Assembly (NCBI GenBank): GCA_028278625.1
Contig: JANQDY010000089.1
Span: 210,023-274,022 of the forward strand
Direction: 5' to 3'
DNA: 64,000 bases
Source of the DNA: Thermodesulfobacteriota bacterium
GTDB lineage: Bacteria > Desulfobacterota > DSM-4660 > Desulfatiglandales > Desulfatiglandaceae
How positions within the stretch are numbered: position 1 is the stretch's first letter; each line of letters opens with the position of its first letter. The translations under genes and the position numbers were made by a program. Under the pieces are notes generated by a model, which saw only the letters and a list, made by a program, of their open reading frames with translations, did no database searches and was not told where the DNA came from. Shown here one piece after another: positions 25,583 through 33,517 of this stretch.

Positions 25583-26805
25583 TGGAAACCGTCGGTGAGA
25601 AATCAGTTTTGATCATTTCCACCCTGGATACCAAGGGTGCGGAGACCCTTTATCTCAGGGACAAAATCGCATCCTTGGGGATCACGCCGATCCTGATGGA
25701 TATCTCCATGCGGGGAAAAACCCCATCATCCGCCGAGATTACACCCGGCCAGGTGGCCCAGGCCGGCGGCAGCAGTCTGGAGGAGATCCATTCCTCCAGG
25801 GAACGGTCAAAGATCACCAACATCACCATCAAAGGGGCGGCAAAGATCGCCGGCCGACTCTTTTCTGAGGGGAAGTTGAACGGAATCATTGCCATGGGAG
25901 GCTCCACCGGATCCCTCATGGCAACCGAGGTCATGCGGTCTGTCCCATTCGGGGTCCCCAAAGTCATGATTTCCTCCACGGCTGCGCTGCCGGGCCTATC
26001 CACCCGCTATATCGGTACCGGGGACATCATGCTTTTCCATTCCGTCATCGAGATATCCGGTGTCACGGATCTTTTGAAGAATGTCATGGACAGGGCTGCC
26101 TGTGCCATCGCCGGCATGGTCCTGGGGGATGTGACTTCATCAATGGCCGAAGCGGCCAAACCCATTGCCATGACAATGCTGGGTCCCTGTGAGCAGTGCG
26201 CCAGTGCCGTCAGAATGACTCTGGAAGGCGCCGGATATCAGGTCACCGGTTTTTCGGCGGCGGGCATCGGTGATCGGGCCATGGAGGAAATGATCTCAAA
26301 CGGCATTTTTCGGGGGGTTGTGGATTTGGCCCCGGGGGGTGTGGGTGAGCATCTTTTCGGGTTTATGCGCGATGCGGGCCCCCATCGCATGGAAGCCGCG
26401 GGAAAAGCGGGATTGCCCCAGGTGATTTCCACTTGCAGCGTGAACCACATGACCCCATCCAAACGCAAGTACAAGCCGGAATATCATGAGCGGCGAAAGT
26501 ATGATCTTGACAAACTGAGAACATGGATCCGTCTTTCGCCCGAGGAATTGAAGGAAGTGGCGGCGGCCTTTGCGGAGAAACTGAACACCGCCAAAGGGCC
26601 CGTTTGCGTGATGCTGCCCCTTAGGGGTTGGTCCTCGGTGGACTATCCGGGCAACGCCACTTTCGATCCGGAAGAGGACCGGGTGTTCAACGCCATTCTT
26701 CATGAAAGGTTGAACCCGGATATTGCGGTGGTGGAAGTGGATGCCAATATGGAAGATCCGGCCTTTGGGGAGGCGGTGGCAAAGGCGGCTTTGAAGATTC
26801 TCTAA
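25582..26805 (+). CDS. Tm-1-like / UPF0261 family protein
   Basis: A 407-residue protein of the UPF0261 or Tm-1-like ATP-binding family, named after the tomato Tm-1 virus-resistance protein. Visible family features are an N-terminal ISTLDTKGAETLYLRDKI, a glycine-rich AMGGSTGSLMATEVMRSVPFG nucleotide site near residue 112, and a second domain with VVDLAPGGVGEHLFG and LPLRGWSSVDYPGNATFDPE. The start overlaps the ligase stop (TGATG), so the genes are translationally coupled. Bacterial members have no established reaction. Its tight linkage to ligase, UbiD and UbiX genes suggests a role in the aromatic pathway rather than in defence; this is inference. Confidence 0.88.
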   Translation: METVGEKSVLIISTLDTKGAETLYLRDKIASLGITPILMDISMRGKTPSSAEITPGQVAQAGGSSLEEIHSSRERSKITNITIKGAAKIAGRLFSEGKLNGIIAMGGSTGSLMATEVMRSVPFGVPKVMISSTAALPGLSTRYIGTGDIMLFHSVIEISGVTDLLKNVMDRAACAIAGMVLGDVTSSMAEAAKPIAMTMLGPCEQCASAVRMTLEGAGYQVTGFSAAGIGDRAMEEMISNGIFRGVVDLAPGGVGEHLFGFMRDAGPHRMEAAGKAGLPQVISTCSVNHMTPSKRKYKPEYHERRKYDLDKLRTWIRLSPEELKEVAAAFAEKLNTAKGPVCVMLPLRGWSSVDYPGNATFDPEEDRVFNAILHERLNPDIAVVEVDANMEDPAFGEAVAKAALKIL

Positions 26806-26819
26806 CAAAGGTATGAACC

Positions 26820-27380
26820 ATGAAAAAACGTTTGGTCGTCGGTATCTCCGGTGCCAGCGGCGTCATATACGGCGTCAGGATGCTGGGTCTTCTTCGGGAA
26901 ACCGATTTTGAAACCCATCTCATTATTTCCGATTCGGGCAGGCGGAACATTGAAATCGAAACCGAGTACGACCCACGGGACGTGGAGTCAATGGCTGACC
27001 ATGTCTATGAAGATCGGGATGTGGGCGCGGCACTGGCCAGCGGCTCTTTTCTGACATGTGGCATGGTGGTTGCGCCGTGCACCATAAAGACCCTTTCGGG
27101 AATTGCCAATTCCTACACCAACAACCTGCTGGTCCGGGCCGCCGATGTCAACCTGAAAGAGGGGAGGAAGCTGGTCCTGGTGGTGAGAGAGACCCCTTTG
27201 CACAAGGGGCACCTTCGGCTGATGACCATGGCGGCGGATATGGGGGCCCATATCCTGCCACCGGTGCCCTCTTTTTACCACCAACCCAAAACCATTCAGG
27301 ATATTATTGATCAGACCATTGGGAAGGTTTTTGACTATCTGGGAGTTGAGCATCAGCTCTTCAAGCGGTGGGAGGGTTAA
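26820..27380 (+). CDS. ubiX: Flavin prenyltransferase UbiX
   Basis: A 186-residue flavoprotein that joins dimethylallyl phosphate to FMN to make the prenylated FMN cofactor of UbiD enzymes. Family marks: N-terminal VVGISGASGVIYGVRML (phosphate and flavin binding), VVAPCTIKTLSGIANSYTNNLLVRAADVNLKEGRKLVLVVRETPL, and PPVPSFYHQPKTIQDIIDQTIGKV. Fourteen bases separate it from the preceding stop. It is the last gene of the ubiD unit and overlaps the convergent iclR gene by 20 bp at their 3' ends. The presence of a dedicated UbiX next to UbiD supports a functional decarboxylase here. Confidence 0.96.
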   Translation: MKKRLVVGISGASGVIYGVRMLGLLRETDFETHLIISDSGRRNIEIETEYDPRDVESMADHVYEDRDVGAALASGSFLTCGMVVAPCTIKTLSGIANSYTNNLLVRAADVNLKEGRKLVLVVRETPLHKGHLRLMTMAADMGAHILPPVPSFYHQPKTIQDIIDQTIGKVFDYLGVEHQLFKRWEG

Positions 27381-28146
27381 AGCGCGGTTGTTCCTTGATT
27401 TGTTGCGTGATCGTTCGGGCTGCTTTCTGAATTTCTGCTTTTAATATCTCCATCATTTGATCGTCAAGGGCCGATTTGAATCCCACGGCCCATATGGCAT
27501 AGAGCGTTCCCCGTTTACCGTGAATGGGAGCGGCGGCGGCACGAACACCGTCAATATACTCCTCGTCATCGCCGGCATAGCCCCTTTCCTTGGTCAACCG
27601 GATTTCATGAAGGTAGGCATCAGGATCGGCGATGGTTCGGTCCGTAAATTCAGGGATCCCTTTGTCAGAAATGATGCGCGCGGCCTGGGCCTGGTCCATG
27701 GCGGCGAGAAATACCTTCCCCGCGGCCCCCGCCAGAAGTGGAATGGTGCTCCCTCTGGGTGCCGTGATTTTGAGATCGCGGTTGGATTCCACAACGTCCA
27801 GAATGCTGATCCGTTTTCCATTCCGTATGCCGAAGAAGACGGATGTGCCGGTCCGTTCCATCAGCTTTTTCATGACGGGCCTGGCGATTTCTCGAAGATC
27901 CAGCTCCGAATAGGCGGATTTTCCCAGCTCAAAGAGGGTGGGACCCAGGGAGAGCTTTTTGGAAGAAGGGTCGCGAAGAAGGGCACCGGTTTCCACCAGT
28001 GCGCCCACAATCCCGTGCACGGTGCCTTTGCTGATTTCCAGGTCGTTTGCCAGATAACTGATGCTCAAACCCTTTTCGGCCCTGGCAATCTGCCTCAGTA
28101 TGAGAAAGGCTTTTTTTACGGACGGGGCTTGGTATTTTCCGGACAT
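27361..28146 (-). CDS. IclR-family transcriptional regulator
   Basis: A 261-residue IclR-type regulator. The winged helix-turn-helix lies in VKKAFLILRQIARAEKGLSI and LANDLEISKGTVHGIVGALVETGALLRD; the effector domain follows (MERTGTSVFFGIRNGKRI, PLLAGAAGKVFLAAM, ERGYAGDDEEYIDGVRAAAAPIHG). IclR regulators commonly control aromatic-acid pathways. It lies between the ubiD unit and the molybdenum-enzyme operon, divergent from the latter. The palindrome GTTCACCTCGCTGAAC sits directly in front of its ATG, overlapping its GAGG ribosome site, which suggests autoregulation; matching sites upstream of ubiD and of the molybdenum-enzyme operon suggest that it controls both. Confidence 0.92.
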   Translation of the reverse strand: MSGKYQAPSVKKAFLILRQIARAEKGLSISYLANDLEISKGTVHGIVGALVETGALLRDPSSKKLSLGPTLFELGKSAYSELDLREIARPVMKKLMERTGTSVFFGIRNGKRISILDVVESNRDLKITAPRGSTIPLLAGAAGKVFLAAMDQAQAARIISDKGIPEFTDRTIADPDAYLHEIRLTKERGYAGDDEEYIDGVRAAAAPIHGKRGTLYAIWAVGFKSALDDQMMEILKAEIQKAARTITQQIKEQPRFNPPTA

Positions 28147-28148
28147 TC

Positions 28149-28164
28149 GTTCACCTCGCTGAAC
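28149..28164. promoter_or_regulatory. IclR-type operator, site B (in front of iclR)
   Basis: GTTCACCTCGCTGAAC has the same GTTCA-N6-TGAAC form as site A. It ends 2 bp from the IclR start codon and covers the ribosome-binding region. Confidence 0.6.
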
Positions 28165-28268
28165 ATTTTTTGCGAGAATACCTTTTTGTAATTCCTTTTG
28201 TCAACCTCAATGTTGAAGAAAAAAAATAATTAAAAAAGATATATGAGTCATTAACCGTCAGATTTTAC

Positions 28269-28296
28269 TTGACACGGGATTTGAGTATGGTATGTT
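28269..28296 (+). promoter_or_regulatory. Promoter of the molybdenum-enzyme operon
   Basis: TTGACA (28269-28274) and TATGTT (28291-28296) with a 16-bp spacer point at the operon starting at 28438. The expected start near 28303 is about 9 bp upstream of operator-like site C, the position expected for repression or roadblock. Confidence 0.65.
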
Positions 28297-28311
28297 TTTC
28301 GTCAAGGTTTT

Positions 28312-28327
28312 GTTCGTTATGGTGAAC
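28312..28327. promoter_or_regulatory. IclR-type operator, site C (upstream of the molybdenum-enzyme operon)
   Basis: GTTCGTTATGGTGAAC matches the GTTCA-N6-TGAAC pattern with a single mismatch in the left arm. It lies just downstream of a TTGACA-16-TATGTT promoter. Confidence 0.55.
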
Positions 28328-28437
28328 ACCCTGTAGCTGGTAGGGCGCTTTGGGGTGGTATGGCTTTTTTTGAACTTTCAACACAACCAAAAAAGCGGGA
28401 CATTCATGCTGGGTCCCGAAAGAATCAGGAGGGTAAA

Positions 28438-29319
28438 ATGCTTTTACCGAAATTTGAATTCCATGAACCCGAAACGGTGGAAGAGGCTTGCGGGATCCTT
28501 GGGGAACTGGGCGAAAAAGCGAAAACCGTTGCAGGGGGGACGGACTTGTTCGTCAACATGAAGAAGGGACTCCTCCAGCCGGAACATGTGGTTTCCCTTG
28601 ATCGCATCGAATCACTCTCAAGGATTGAACCTTCAAACGGGACCCTTCGGATTGGCGCCTGCGCCAAGGCCGCGGAAATTGCCGAATCGGAGGCCGTAGG
28701 CGCCGATTTTCCCGCTCTTACGGCAGGTGCCTCCAAACTCGGTTCGCCCCTGATTCGAAATCTGGCAACCGTCGGGGGGAACCTGATATCCGCAAGGCCG
28801 GCCGCGGATTTTCCGCCACCACTGCTTGCCTATGGTGCCAAGGTGCTACTCAAGAGCAGCACCGGCGAAAGAAGCGTGGCTTTGTCTGATTTTATTGAGG
28901 CTCCCGGACAAACCGTCATTTCTCCCACGGAGATTCTTGAGAGCATTTTGCTGGAGGCGCCCGCCGAAAATTCCGCAAGTGCATATATCAAACTCGGCAT
29001 CCGGGAGGCACTGGAGATTTCACTGGTGAATGTGGCGGTTTCCATTACTCTGGACGGACCTGGCGGTCCCATAAAAGGCGCCCGTATCGTCATGGGATCC
29101 GTGGGACCAACGCCCCTGATTTCTGCGGCCGCTGAAAAGGCGCTGTTGGGGGAAACACCGTCCCAAGCGCTCTTTCTTAAAGCGGGAGAAGCGGCAGCCG
29201 GCGACAGCAGACCCATTGACGACTTCAGGGCCGGCGCCGACTACAAGCGCGCCATGGTTAAGGAATTGACCCGAAGAGCGCTGATTCAAGCTTACGAACG
29301 GTTGGGCGGTGCATCATAA
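28438..29319 (+). CDS. FAD subunit of a xanthine-dehydrogenase/4-hydroxybenzoyl-CoA-reductase-like enzyme
   Basis: A 293-residue FAD-binding medium subunit (HcrB/CoxM family). FAD-binding segments are TVAGGTDLFVNMKKG near residue 37 and TVGGNLISARPAADFPPPLL near residue 112; a C-terminal CO-dehydrogenase flavoprotein domain follows. Thauera-type HcrB has an extra cysteine-rich loop after GGN that holds a [4Fe-4S] cluster; here that loop is absent and only two cysteines exist in the whole protein. ATG 28438 has AGGAGGG seven bases upstream; the frame is open further upstream without a comparable site. First gene of an FAD, 2Fe-2S, molybdopterin-subunit operon under a likely IclR-controlled promoter. 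Confidence 0.9.
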   Translation: MLLPKFEFHEPETVEEACGILGELGEKAKTVAGGTDLFVNMKKGLLQPEHVVSLDRIESLSRIEPSNGTLRIGACAKAAEIAESEAVGADFPALTAGASKLGSPLIRNLATVGGNLISARPAADFPPPLLAYGAKVLLKSSTGERSVALSDFIEAPGQTVISPTEILESILLEAPAENSASAYIKLGIREALEISLVNVAVSITLDGPGGPIKGARIVMGSVGPTPLISAAAEKALLGETPSQALFLKAGEAAAGDSRPIDDFRAGADYKRAMVKELTRRALIQAYERLGGAS

Positions 29320-29400
29320 ATTGATCGTTGAGTAACGCAATTTTTGACCAATACACGCCTCAAATGAAACGATCAATCAACGGAAATAGAGGAGAAAACC

Positions 29401-29865
29401 ATGAAAAAAATGATCTGCCTCACCATAAACGGAAAAGAATATGAAGTGGCGGTGGCACCCAATATGACCCTTGCGGACCTCTTAAGAGAAGAGTTAATGC
29501 TCACCGGCACCAAGAAAGGGTGTGAAATGGGTGACTGCGGAACCTGCACCGTCATTATGAACGGCAGAGCGGTTAACTCCTGTCTGGTGCTGGCCGTTCA
29601 GGCATCGGGCAAGGAAATCACAACCGTTGAGGGCCTTGAAACCGATGAAGGCCTCCATCCCCTGCAGGAGAAATTCATTGAAAATGGCGCCATACAATGC
29701 GGGTTCTGTACCTCCGGCATGCTGTTAAGTGCCAAAAGCCTTCTGGACAATAACCCGAAACCCAGCGAACTTGAAATCCGCACTGCCATATCCGGCAACC
29801 TATGCAGATGTACCGGCTATCAAAAGATTGTTGAGTCCATCAAAGATGCCAGTGAAGGGAGATAG
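29401..29865 (+). CDS. [2Fe-2S] subunit of the molybdenum hydroxylase-type enzyme
   Basis: A 154-residue small subunit with two [2Fe-2S] centres. The N-terminal plant-ferredoxin-type cluster is GCEMGDCGTCTV then NSC; the C-terminal helical domain has QCGFCTSGM and NLCRCTGYQ. These are the full eight cysteines of the HcrC/CoxS/XdhC-type subunits, which carry electrons between the molybdenum site and FAD. It lies 81 nt after the FAD subunit gene and 3 nt before the large subunit gene. ATG 29401 is preceded by GAGGAG. Cytoplasmic, no signal peptide. Confidence 0.95.
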   Translation: MKKMICLTINGKEYEVAVAPNMTLADLLREELMLTGTKKGCEMGDCGTCTVIMNGRAVNSCLVLAVQASGKEITTVEGLETDEGLHPLQEKFIENGAIQCGFCTSGMLLSAKSLLDNNPKPSELEIRTAISGNLCRCTGYQKIVESIKDASEGR

Positions 29866-29868
29866 GAA

Positions 29869-32229
29869 ATGACCGAATATCATGTGATCAATGGACGGGC
29901 ACCCAGGGTGGATGCCCCTGCCAAAGCAACCGGTCGGGCCATGTATGTGGATGACATCAAGCTACCGGGAATGCTTTACGGTGCACTGCTTCAGAGTCCG
30001 CTGGCCCATGCCAGGATTCTCAATATTGATACGTCCAAAGCCCGGAAACTGCCCGGCGTTAAATCAGTGGTGACGGCCGAGGATGCTGGAATGGTCGGAT
30101 ACGGGGTGAGCCCCGCGCGATACGATGAGACCCTTTTTGTAAAGGATCGGGCCCGCTATATCGGTGATGAAATCGCCGCGGTGGCCGCTGTGGATCTTGA
30201 GACCGCTTTGGAAGCGGTATCCCTCATAGATGTGGATTATGAAGAGCTGCCGGCGGTATTTACCGTGGAAGAGGCCATGGCTGAGGGGGCCCCGCCGATC
30301 CACGAGAAATACCCGAACAACATCGGTGCTGAGGTCCACCAGGAGTTCGGAAATGTGGAAGAGGCATTCGCCCAGTGCGACCTCATTCGAACCGATACCT
30401 TCCTGAACAAAAGACAGGACGGTGCCTTCCTGGAGCCCAACGGAGTTGTTGCCGATTATGACCGAAACGGCTTCTTGACGCTTCATTCCTCCACCCAGGT
30501 GCCCCATTATGTAATGCGGATCATTGCCATGGTGCTGAATATTCCCATCGGTAAGATTAAGGTTGTAAAGCCTTATGTGGGCGGCGGCTTCGGCCCCAAA
30601 GCCGGTACCAATTCCATGGAGCTGGCATCATGTCTCCTTTCCATCAAGACCGGTAAGCCCGTAAAGATGAATTATACCCGGGAACAGGTCTTTTTGTTCT
30701 CAAGGGCTAGGCATCAATTCAAACATACCCTCACCACCGGCGTCAAAAAGGACGGTACCCTCATGGCCCTCACCAACGAGTGTTACCTGGAAGGGGGTGC
30801 ATACACGAGTTTTGGCATCGCCACCGTCTATTATGCGGGATCGCTGCTGGGTGCCCCATACCGGCTGCCCAACATGAAATACGATGGTTACCGCCTCTAC
30901 ACCAATCGGCCGGCATGCGGGGCCCAGAGGGGACACGGCGGCGTTGCGGCACGGGCCGCGTGGGAGCAGCAGCTGGATCTCATTGCAGAGGAACTGGGTA
31001 TTGATCCGGTGGAATTCAGGCTCAAGAACGCCATGGAGGCGGGGGACGTCACCTGTAACGATTTCAATACCAGCAGCTTCGGCATGAAAGAGTGTATCGA
31101 AGCCGTCAAGGAAGGCTCCGGTTGGAGTGAGAAAAAAGGGAAGATGCCCGATGGGAAAGGGATCGGCATTGCCACGGGATTTTTCGTCTCAGGAGCAGGG
31201 TATCCCATCTACCGTTCCCAAACGGCCCATTCCACGGTGGTCATCAAACTGAGTGAGGATGGGGGGACGGCCCACGTGCTCACGGGAAGCGCGGAAATCG
31301 GCCAGGGATCCGATACCACCATGGCCATGATTGCCGCCGAAGCCCTGGGTGTGCCCTTGGATCATATCAGAATTTCTTCCGGGGACACGGACTACAGCGT
31401 GGATCTGGGAGCCTACTCCAGCCGGCAAACCCTGATGACGGGCCACGCCACCAAGGCGGCCGCCGAGGATGTGAAACAACAGGTACTGGCGGTGCTGAGC
31501 GAAAAGCTGAATGTGCCCGTGGACCAAATGGACATCAAGAAGGGCTTTATCCAGTTTGCGGGGGAGGCCCCTGATTTCGGAGAGCTCAGGGCCATCTATG
31601 CCAAAGAGCACCGGGGTTTTGCGGACAACCCGGATCTCAAAGATCCTCTTACTTTCAGGGAAGCGGCACGCATTGCCTATTTGACCCGGGGATCCATGGT
31701 CGGTACCGGCAGCTACAAACCGGGCGAACTGGGGGGTAAGTTCAAGGGTGCCGCCGTGGGTACGTCGCCCGCTTACGGTCCGTCGGCCCAGGTGGTTGAA
31801 ATCACCGTTGACAAGGGGACCGGCAAAATCACCATTGACCGGATGACCGATGCCCATGACTGCGGTTTTGCCATCAACCGAACCTCCGTGGAAGCCCAGA
31901 TGCAGGGCTCGCTCTCAATGGGTGTGGGTGAAGCCATGTACGAAGAGGTGAAGTTTGACGACAAAGGACGCATTTTGAATGCCAACCTGGGTGAGTACAA
32001 GATTGCAACGGCCCTTGATATGCCCAATGTTGATGCCATCATCGTTGAAAGCAACGAACCCAACGGCCCCTTCGGCGCAAAAGAGGTGGGGGAAGGGGCC
32101 ATTATGCCCACCATCCCAGCCATACTGAACGCCCTTTACGATGCCACCGGCGTTGCCGTTCAGGAGCTGCCCCTGACCCCCGAGCGGGTATTTAAAGCGA
32201 TACGGGAAAAAGAGGAAAAGGAGAAATAG
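29869..32229 (+). CDS. Molybdopterin-binding large subunit, 4-hydroxybenzoyl-CoA-reductase-like
   Basis: A 786-residue molybdopterin-cytosine-dinucleotide-type subunit of the xanthine oxidase family. Moco-binding segments include KPYVGGGFGPKAGTNSMEL, PACGAQRGHGGVAARAAWE, GSAEIGQGSDTTMAMIAAEAL, GAYSSRQTLMTGHA and the catalytic-glutamate block NGPFGAKEVGEGAIMPTIPA. The CGAxRGHG and YSSRxTxMxG forms are closer to 4-hydroxybenzoyl-CoA reductase HcrA than to xanthine dehydrogenase, where AFRGFG is usual. With a CoA ligase and UbiD/UbiX encoded upstream, a role in reductive dehydroxylation or hydroxylation of an aryl-CoA is likely, but the beta subunit lacks the HcrB cluster, so the reaction remains open. 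Confidence 0.9.
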   Translation: MTEYHVINGRAPRVDAPAKATGRAMYVDDIKLPGMLYGALLQSPLAHARILNIDTSKARKLPGVKSVVTAEDAGMVGYGVSPARYDETLFVKDRARYIGDEIAAVAAVDLETALEAVSLIDVDYEELPAVFTVEEAMAEGAPPIHEKYPNNIGAEVHQEFGNVEEAFAQCDLIRTDTFLNKRQDGAFLEPNGVVADYDRNGFLTLHSSTQVPHYVMRIIAMVLNIPIGKIKVVKPYVGGGFGPKAGTNSMELASCLLSIKTGKPVKMNYTREQVFLFSRARHQFKHTLTTGVKKDGTLMALTNECYLEGGAYTSFGIATVYYAGSLLGAPYRLPNMKYDGYRLYTNRPACGAQRGHGGVAARAAWEQQLDLIAEELGIDPVEFRLKNAMEAGDVTCNDFNTSSFGMKECIEAVKEGSGWSEKKGKMPDGKGIGIATGFFVSGAGYPIYRSQTAHSTVVIKLSEDGGTAHVLTGSAEIGQGSDTTMAMIAAEALGVPLDHIRISSGDTDYSVDLGAYSSRQTLMTGHATKAAAEDVKQQVLAVLSEKLNVPVDQMDIKKGFIQFAGEAPDFGELRAIYAKEHRGFADNPDLKDPLTFREAARIAYLTRGSMVGTGSYKPGELGGKFKGAAVGTSPAYGPSAQVVEITVDKGTGKITIDRMTDAHDCGFAINRTSVEAQMQGSLSMGVGEAMYEEVKFDDKGRILNANLGEYKIATALDMPNVDAIIVESNEPNGPFGAKEVGEGAIMPTIPAILNALYDATGVAVQELPLTPERVFKAIREKEEKEK

Positions 32230-32252
32230 TCAAAACCCAAGAACAAATATCG

Positions 32253-32327
32253 AATATTGAACAAGGAATATGAGAACCGTAGAAATGGTCTTAAAACTTC
32301 ATCATTCGACATTCCTTGTTCGATATT
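32253..32327. repeat. Inverted repeat after the molybdenum-enzyme operon genes
   Basis: AATATTGAACAAGGAAT (32253-32269) and ATTCCTTGTTCGATATT (32311-32327) are reverse complements at 16 of 17 positions, with a 41-nt loop. The element separates the large subunit gene from the ThiF-like gene and could act as an RNA hairpin or be a dispersed intergenic repeat. Confidence 0.6.
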
Positions 32328-32390
32328 CTGCGGTTCAAGAATAGTGCAAATTCAAATGGGTTGGAACTATTCGAATATTCGGATAAATTG

Positions 32391-33164
32391 ATGCCGACGC
32401 AACTATCCAAAGAAGAACGGCTCAGATACCGGCGACAGATGATGCTCCCCGAAATCGGGGAGGAGGGACAGATAACGCTCAAGAAATCGAAGGTGTTTCT
32501 GGCCGGTTTGGGAGGATTGGGCTCTATATCCGCCTACTATCTGGTGGCGGCAGGGGTGGGCCGGCTGCGGGCGGTGGATAGGGATCGGGTGGAACTGGGA
32601 AACCTGAACCGGCAGTTGCTGCACCATACCGGGGATGTGGGCAGAGAGAAGGCGGCATCCGCGAAAGAAAAACTTCATCATCTCAATCCCCACTGCCGTG
32701 TGGAGACCCTTTGCGAGACCATCCGGCCGGAAAATGCGGATGCGCTGGTGGGGGATGCCCGACTGATTGTGGACGGTACCGATAACGTGAAGACACGACG
32801 GATATTGAACCGTGTCTCTTTAAGAAATAATATTCCTTTTGTTTTTGGGGGTGTGGAGGGACGGACGGGCATGGTCACCATTTTTATTCCCGGTAAGACC
32901 CCCTGCTTTGAATGCCTTTTTCCGGAGGGGACCTTTGATAAGGGTCCTCCCGGGGTTTTAGGGCCCCTGCCGGGCATTATCGGCGCTTTAGAAGCGCTTT
33001 CGGCCGTGAATTTTCTGCTGGGATTGAAAAAAGGGCAGCTAAGCGGTAAAATGCTTTATGTGGATGGCGCGACAATGCGAATGAAAACAATAGAAATGGG
33101 GAAGAATGCCCAATGCCGTGTTTGCGCCGCCTATTTATTAAAGGAGGATCATGCCCATGAGTGA
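32391..33164 (+). CDS. ThiF/MoeB/HesA-family adenylyltransferase
   Basis: A 257-residue E1-like enzyme that would adenylate the C-terminal glycine of a ThiS/MoaD-type sulfur carrier. It has an ATP-binding LAGLGGLGSISAYYLVAAGVG, the arginine-containing NLNRQLLHHTGDVGREKA, VDGTDNVKTRRILNRV, and two CxxC zinc pairs (CFEC and CRVC). ATG 32391 gives the canonical start MPTQLSKEERLRYRRQM; an upstream TTG at 32316 is less likely. The next gene, overlapping its 3' end, encodes a small protein ending in Gly-Gly, the expected substrate. Placement after the molybdenum enzyme suggests molybdopterin sulfur insertion, although a thiamine or other sulfur-transfer role is possible. Confidence 0.9.
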   Translation: MPTQLSKEERLRYRRQMMLPEIGEEGQITLKKSKVFLAGLGGLGSISAYYLVAAGVGRLRAVDRDRVELGNLNRQLLHHTGDVGREKAASAKEKLHHLNPHCRVETLCETIRPENADALVGDARLIVDGTDNVKTRRILNRVSLRNNIPFVFGGVEGRTGMVTIFIPGKTPCFECLFPEGTFDKGPPGVLGPLPGIIGALEALSAVNFLLGLKKGQLSGKMLYVDGATMRMKTIEMGKNAQCRVCAAYLLKEDHAHE

Positions 33165-33375
33165 AGAGGAAAGAATGGAAGTGATCATCAACGGTTTTAA
33201 AGAGAGGGTGAAAAAGGGATCCTCCATAACCGAATTGATTCTAAAATATGATGAGATGGAATCTGCCATGATGGTAGAGAGGAACGGAAAATTCGTTTAT
33301 CCCCAGGACTATGACAAAACCCTTCCGGAACCGGGAGACGTTCTTGAGTTTATTCACCCGGATTTTGGCGGTTAG
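33151..33375 (+). CDS. ThiS/MoaD-like sulfur-carrier protein
   Basis: A 74-residue beta-grasp protein that ends exactly in HPDFGG, the free Gly-Gly tail needed for adenylation and thiocarboxylation by a ThiF/MoeB enzyme. EVIINGFKERVKKGSSITELI is the typical first hairpin and helix. The gene overlaps the ThiF-like gene by 14 bp. Two ATGs are possible, 33151 and 33157; AGGAGG is 3 nt from the first and 9 nt from the second, so 33157 may be the real start. Small and easily missed, but the tail and the neighbour make the assignment good. Confidence 0.85.
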   Translation: MPMSEEERMEVIINGFKERVKKGSSITELILKYDEMESAMMVERNGKFVYPQDYDKTLPEPGDVLEFIHPDFGG

Positions 33376-33517
33376 GATCCCAAAGGCCTTTCCCTCCTAG
33401 TTTGACGGATCGTCTTGACATTTCCCACATCCGGGCGCAAGATGCTTGAGATCCAATAACCGGTTCTGATGGTGTACCAATTCCGAAAACAACTCTGATA
33501 TCAGTAAGGGGGCGAAG

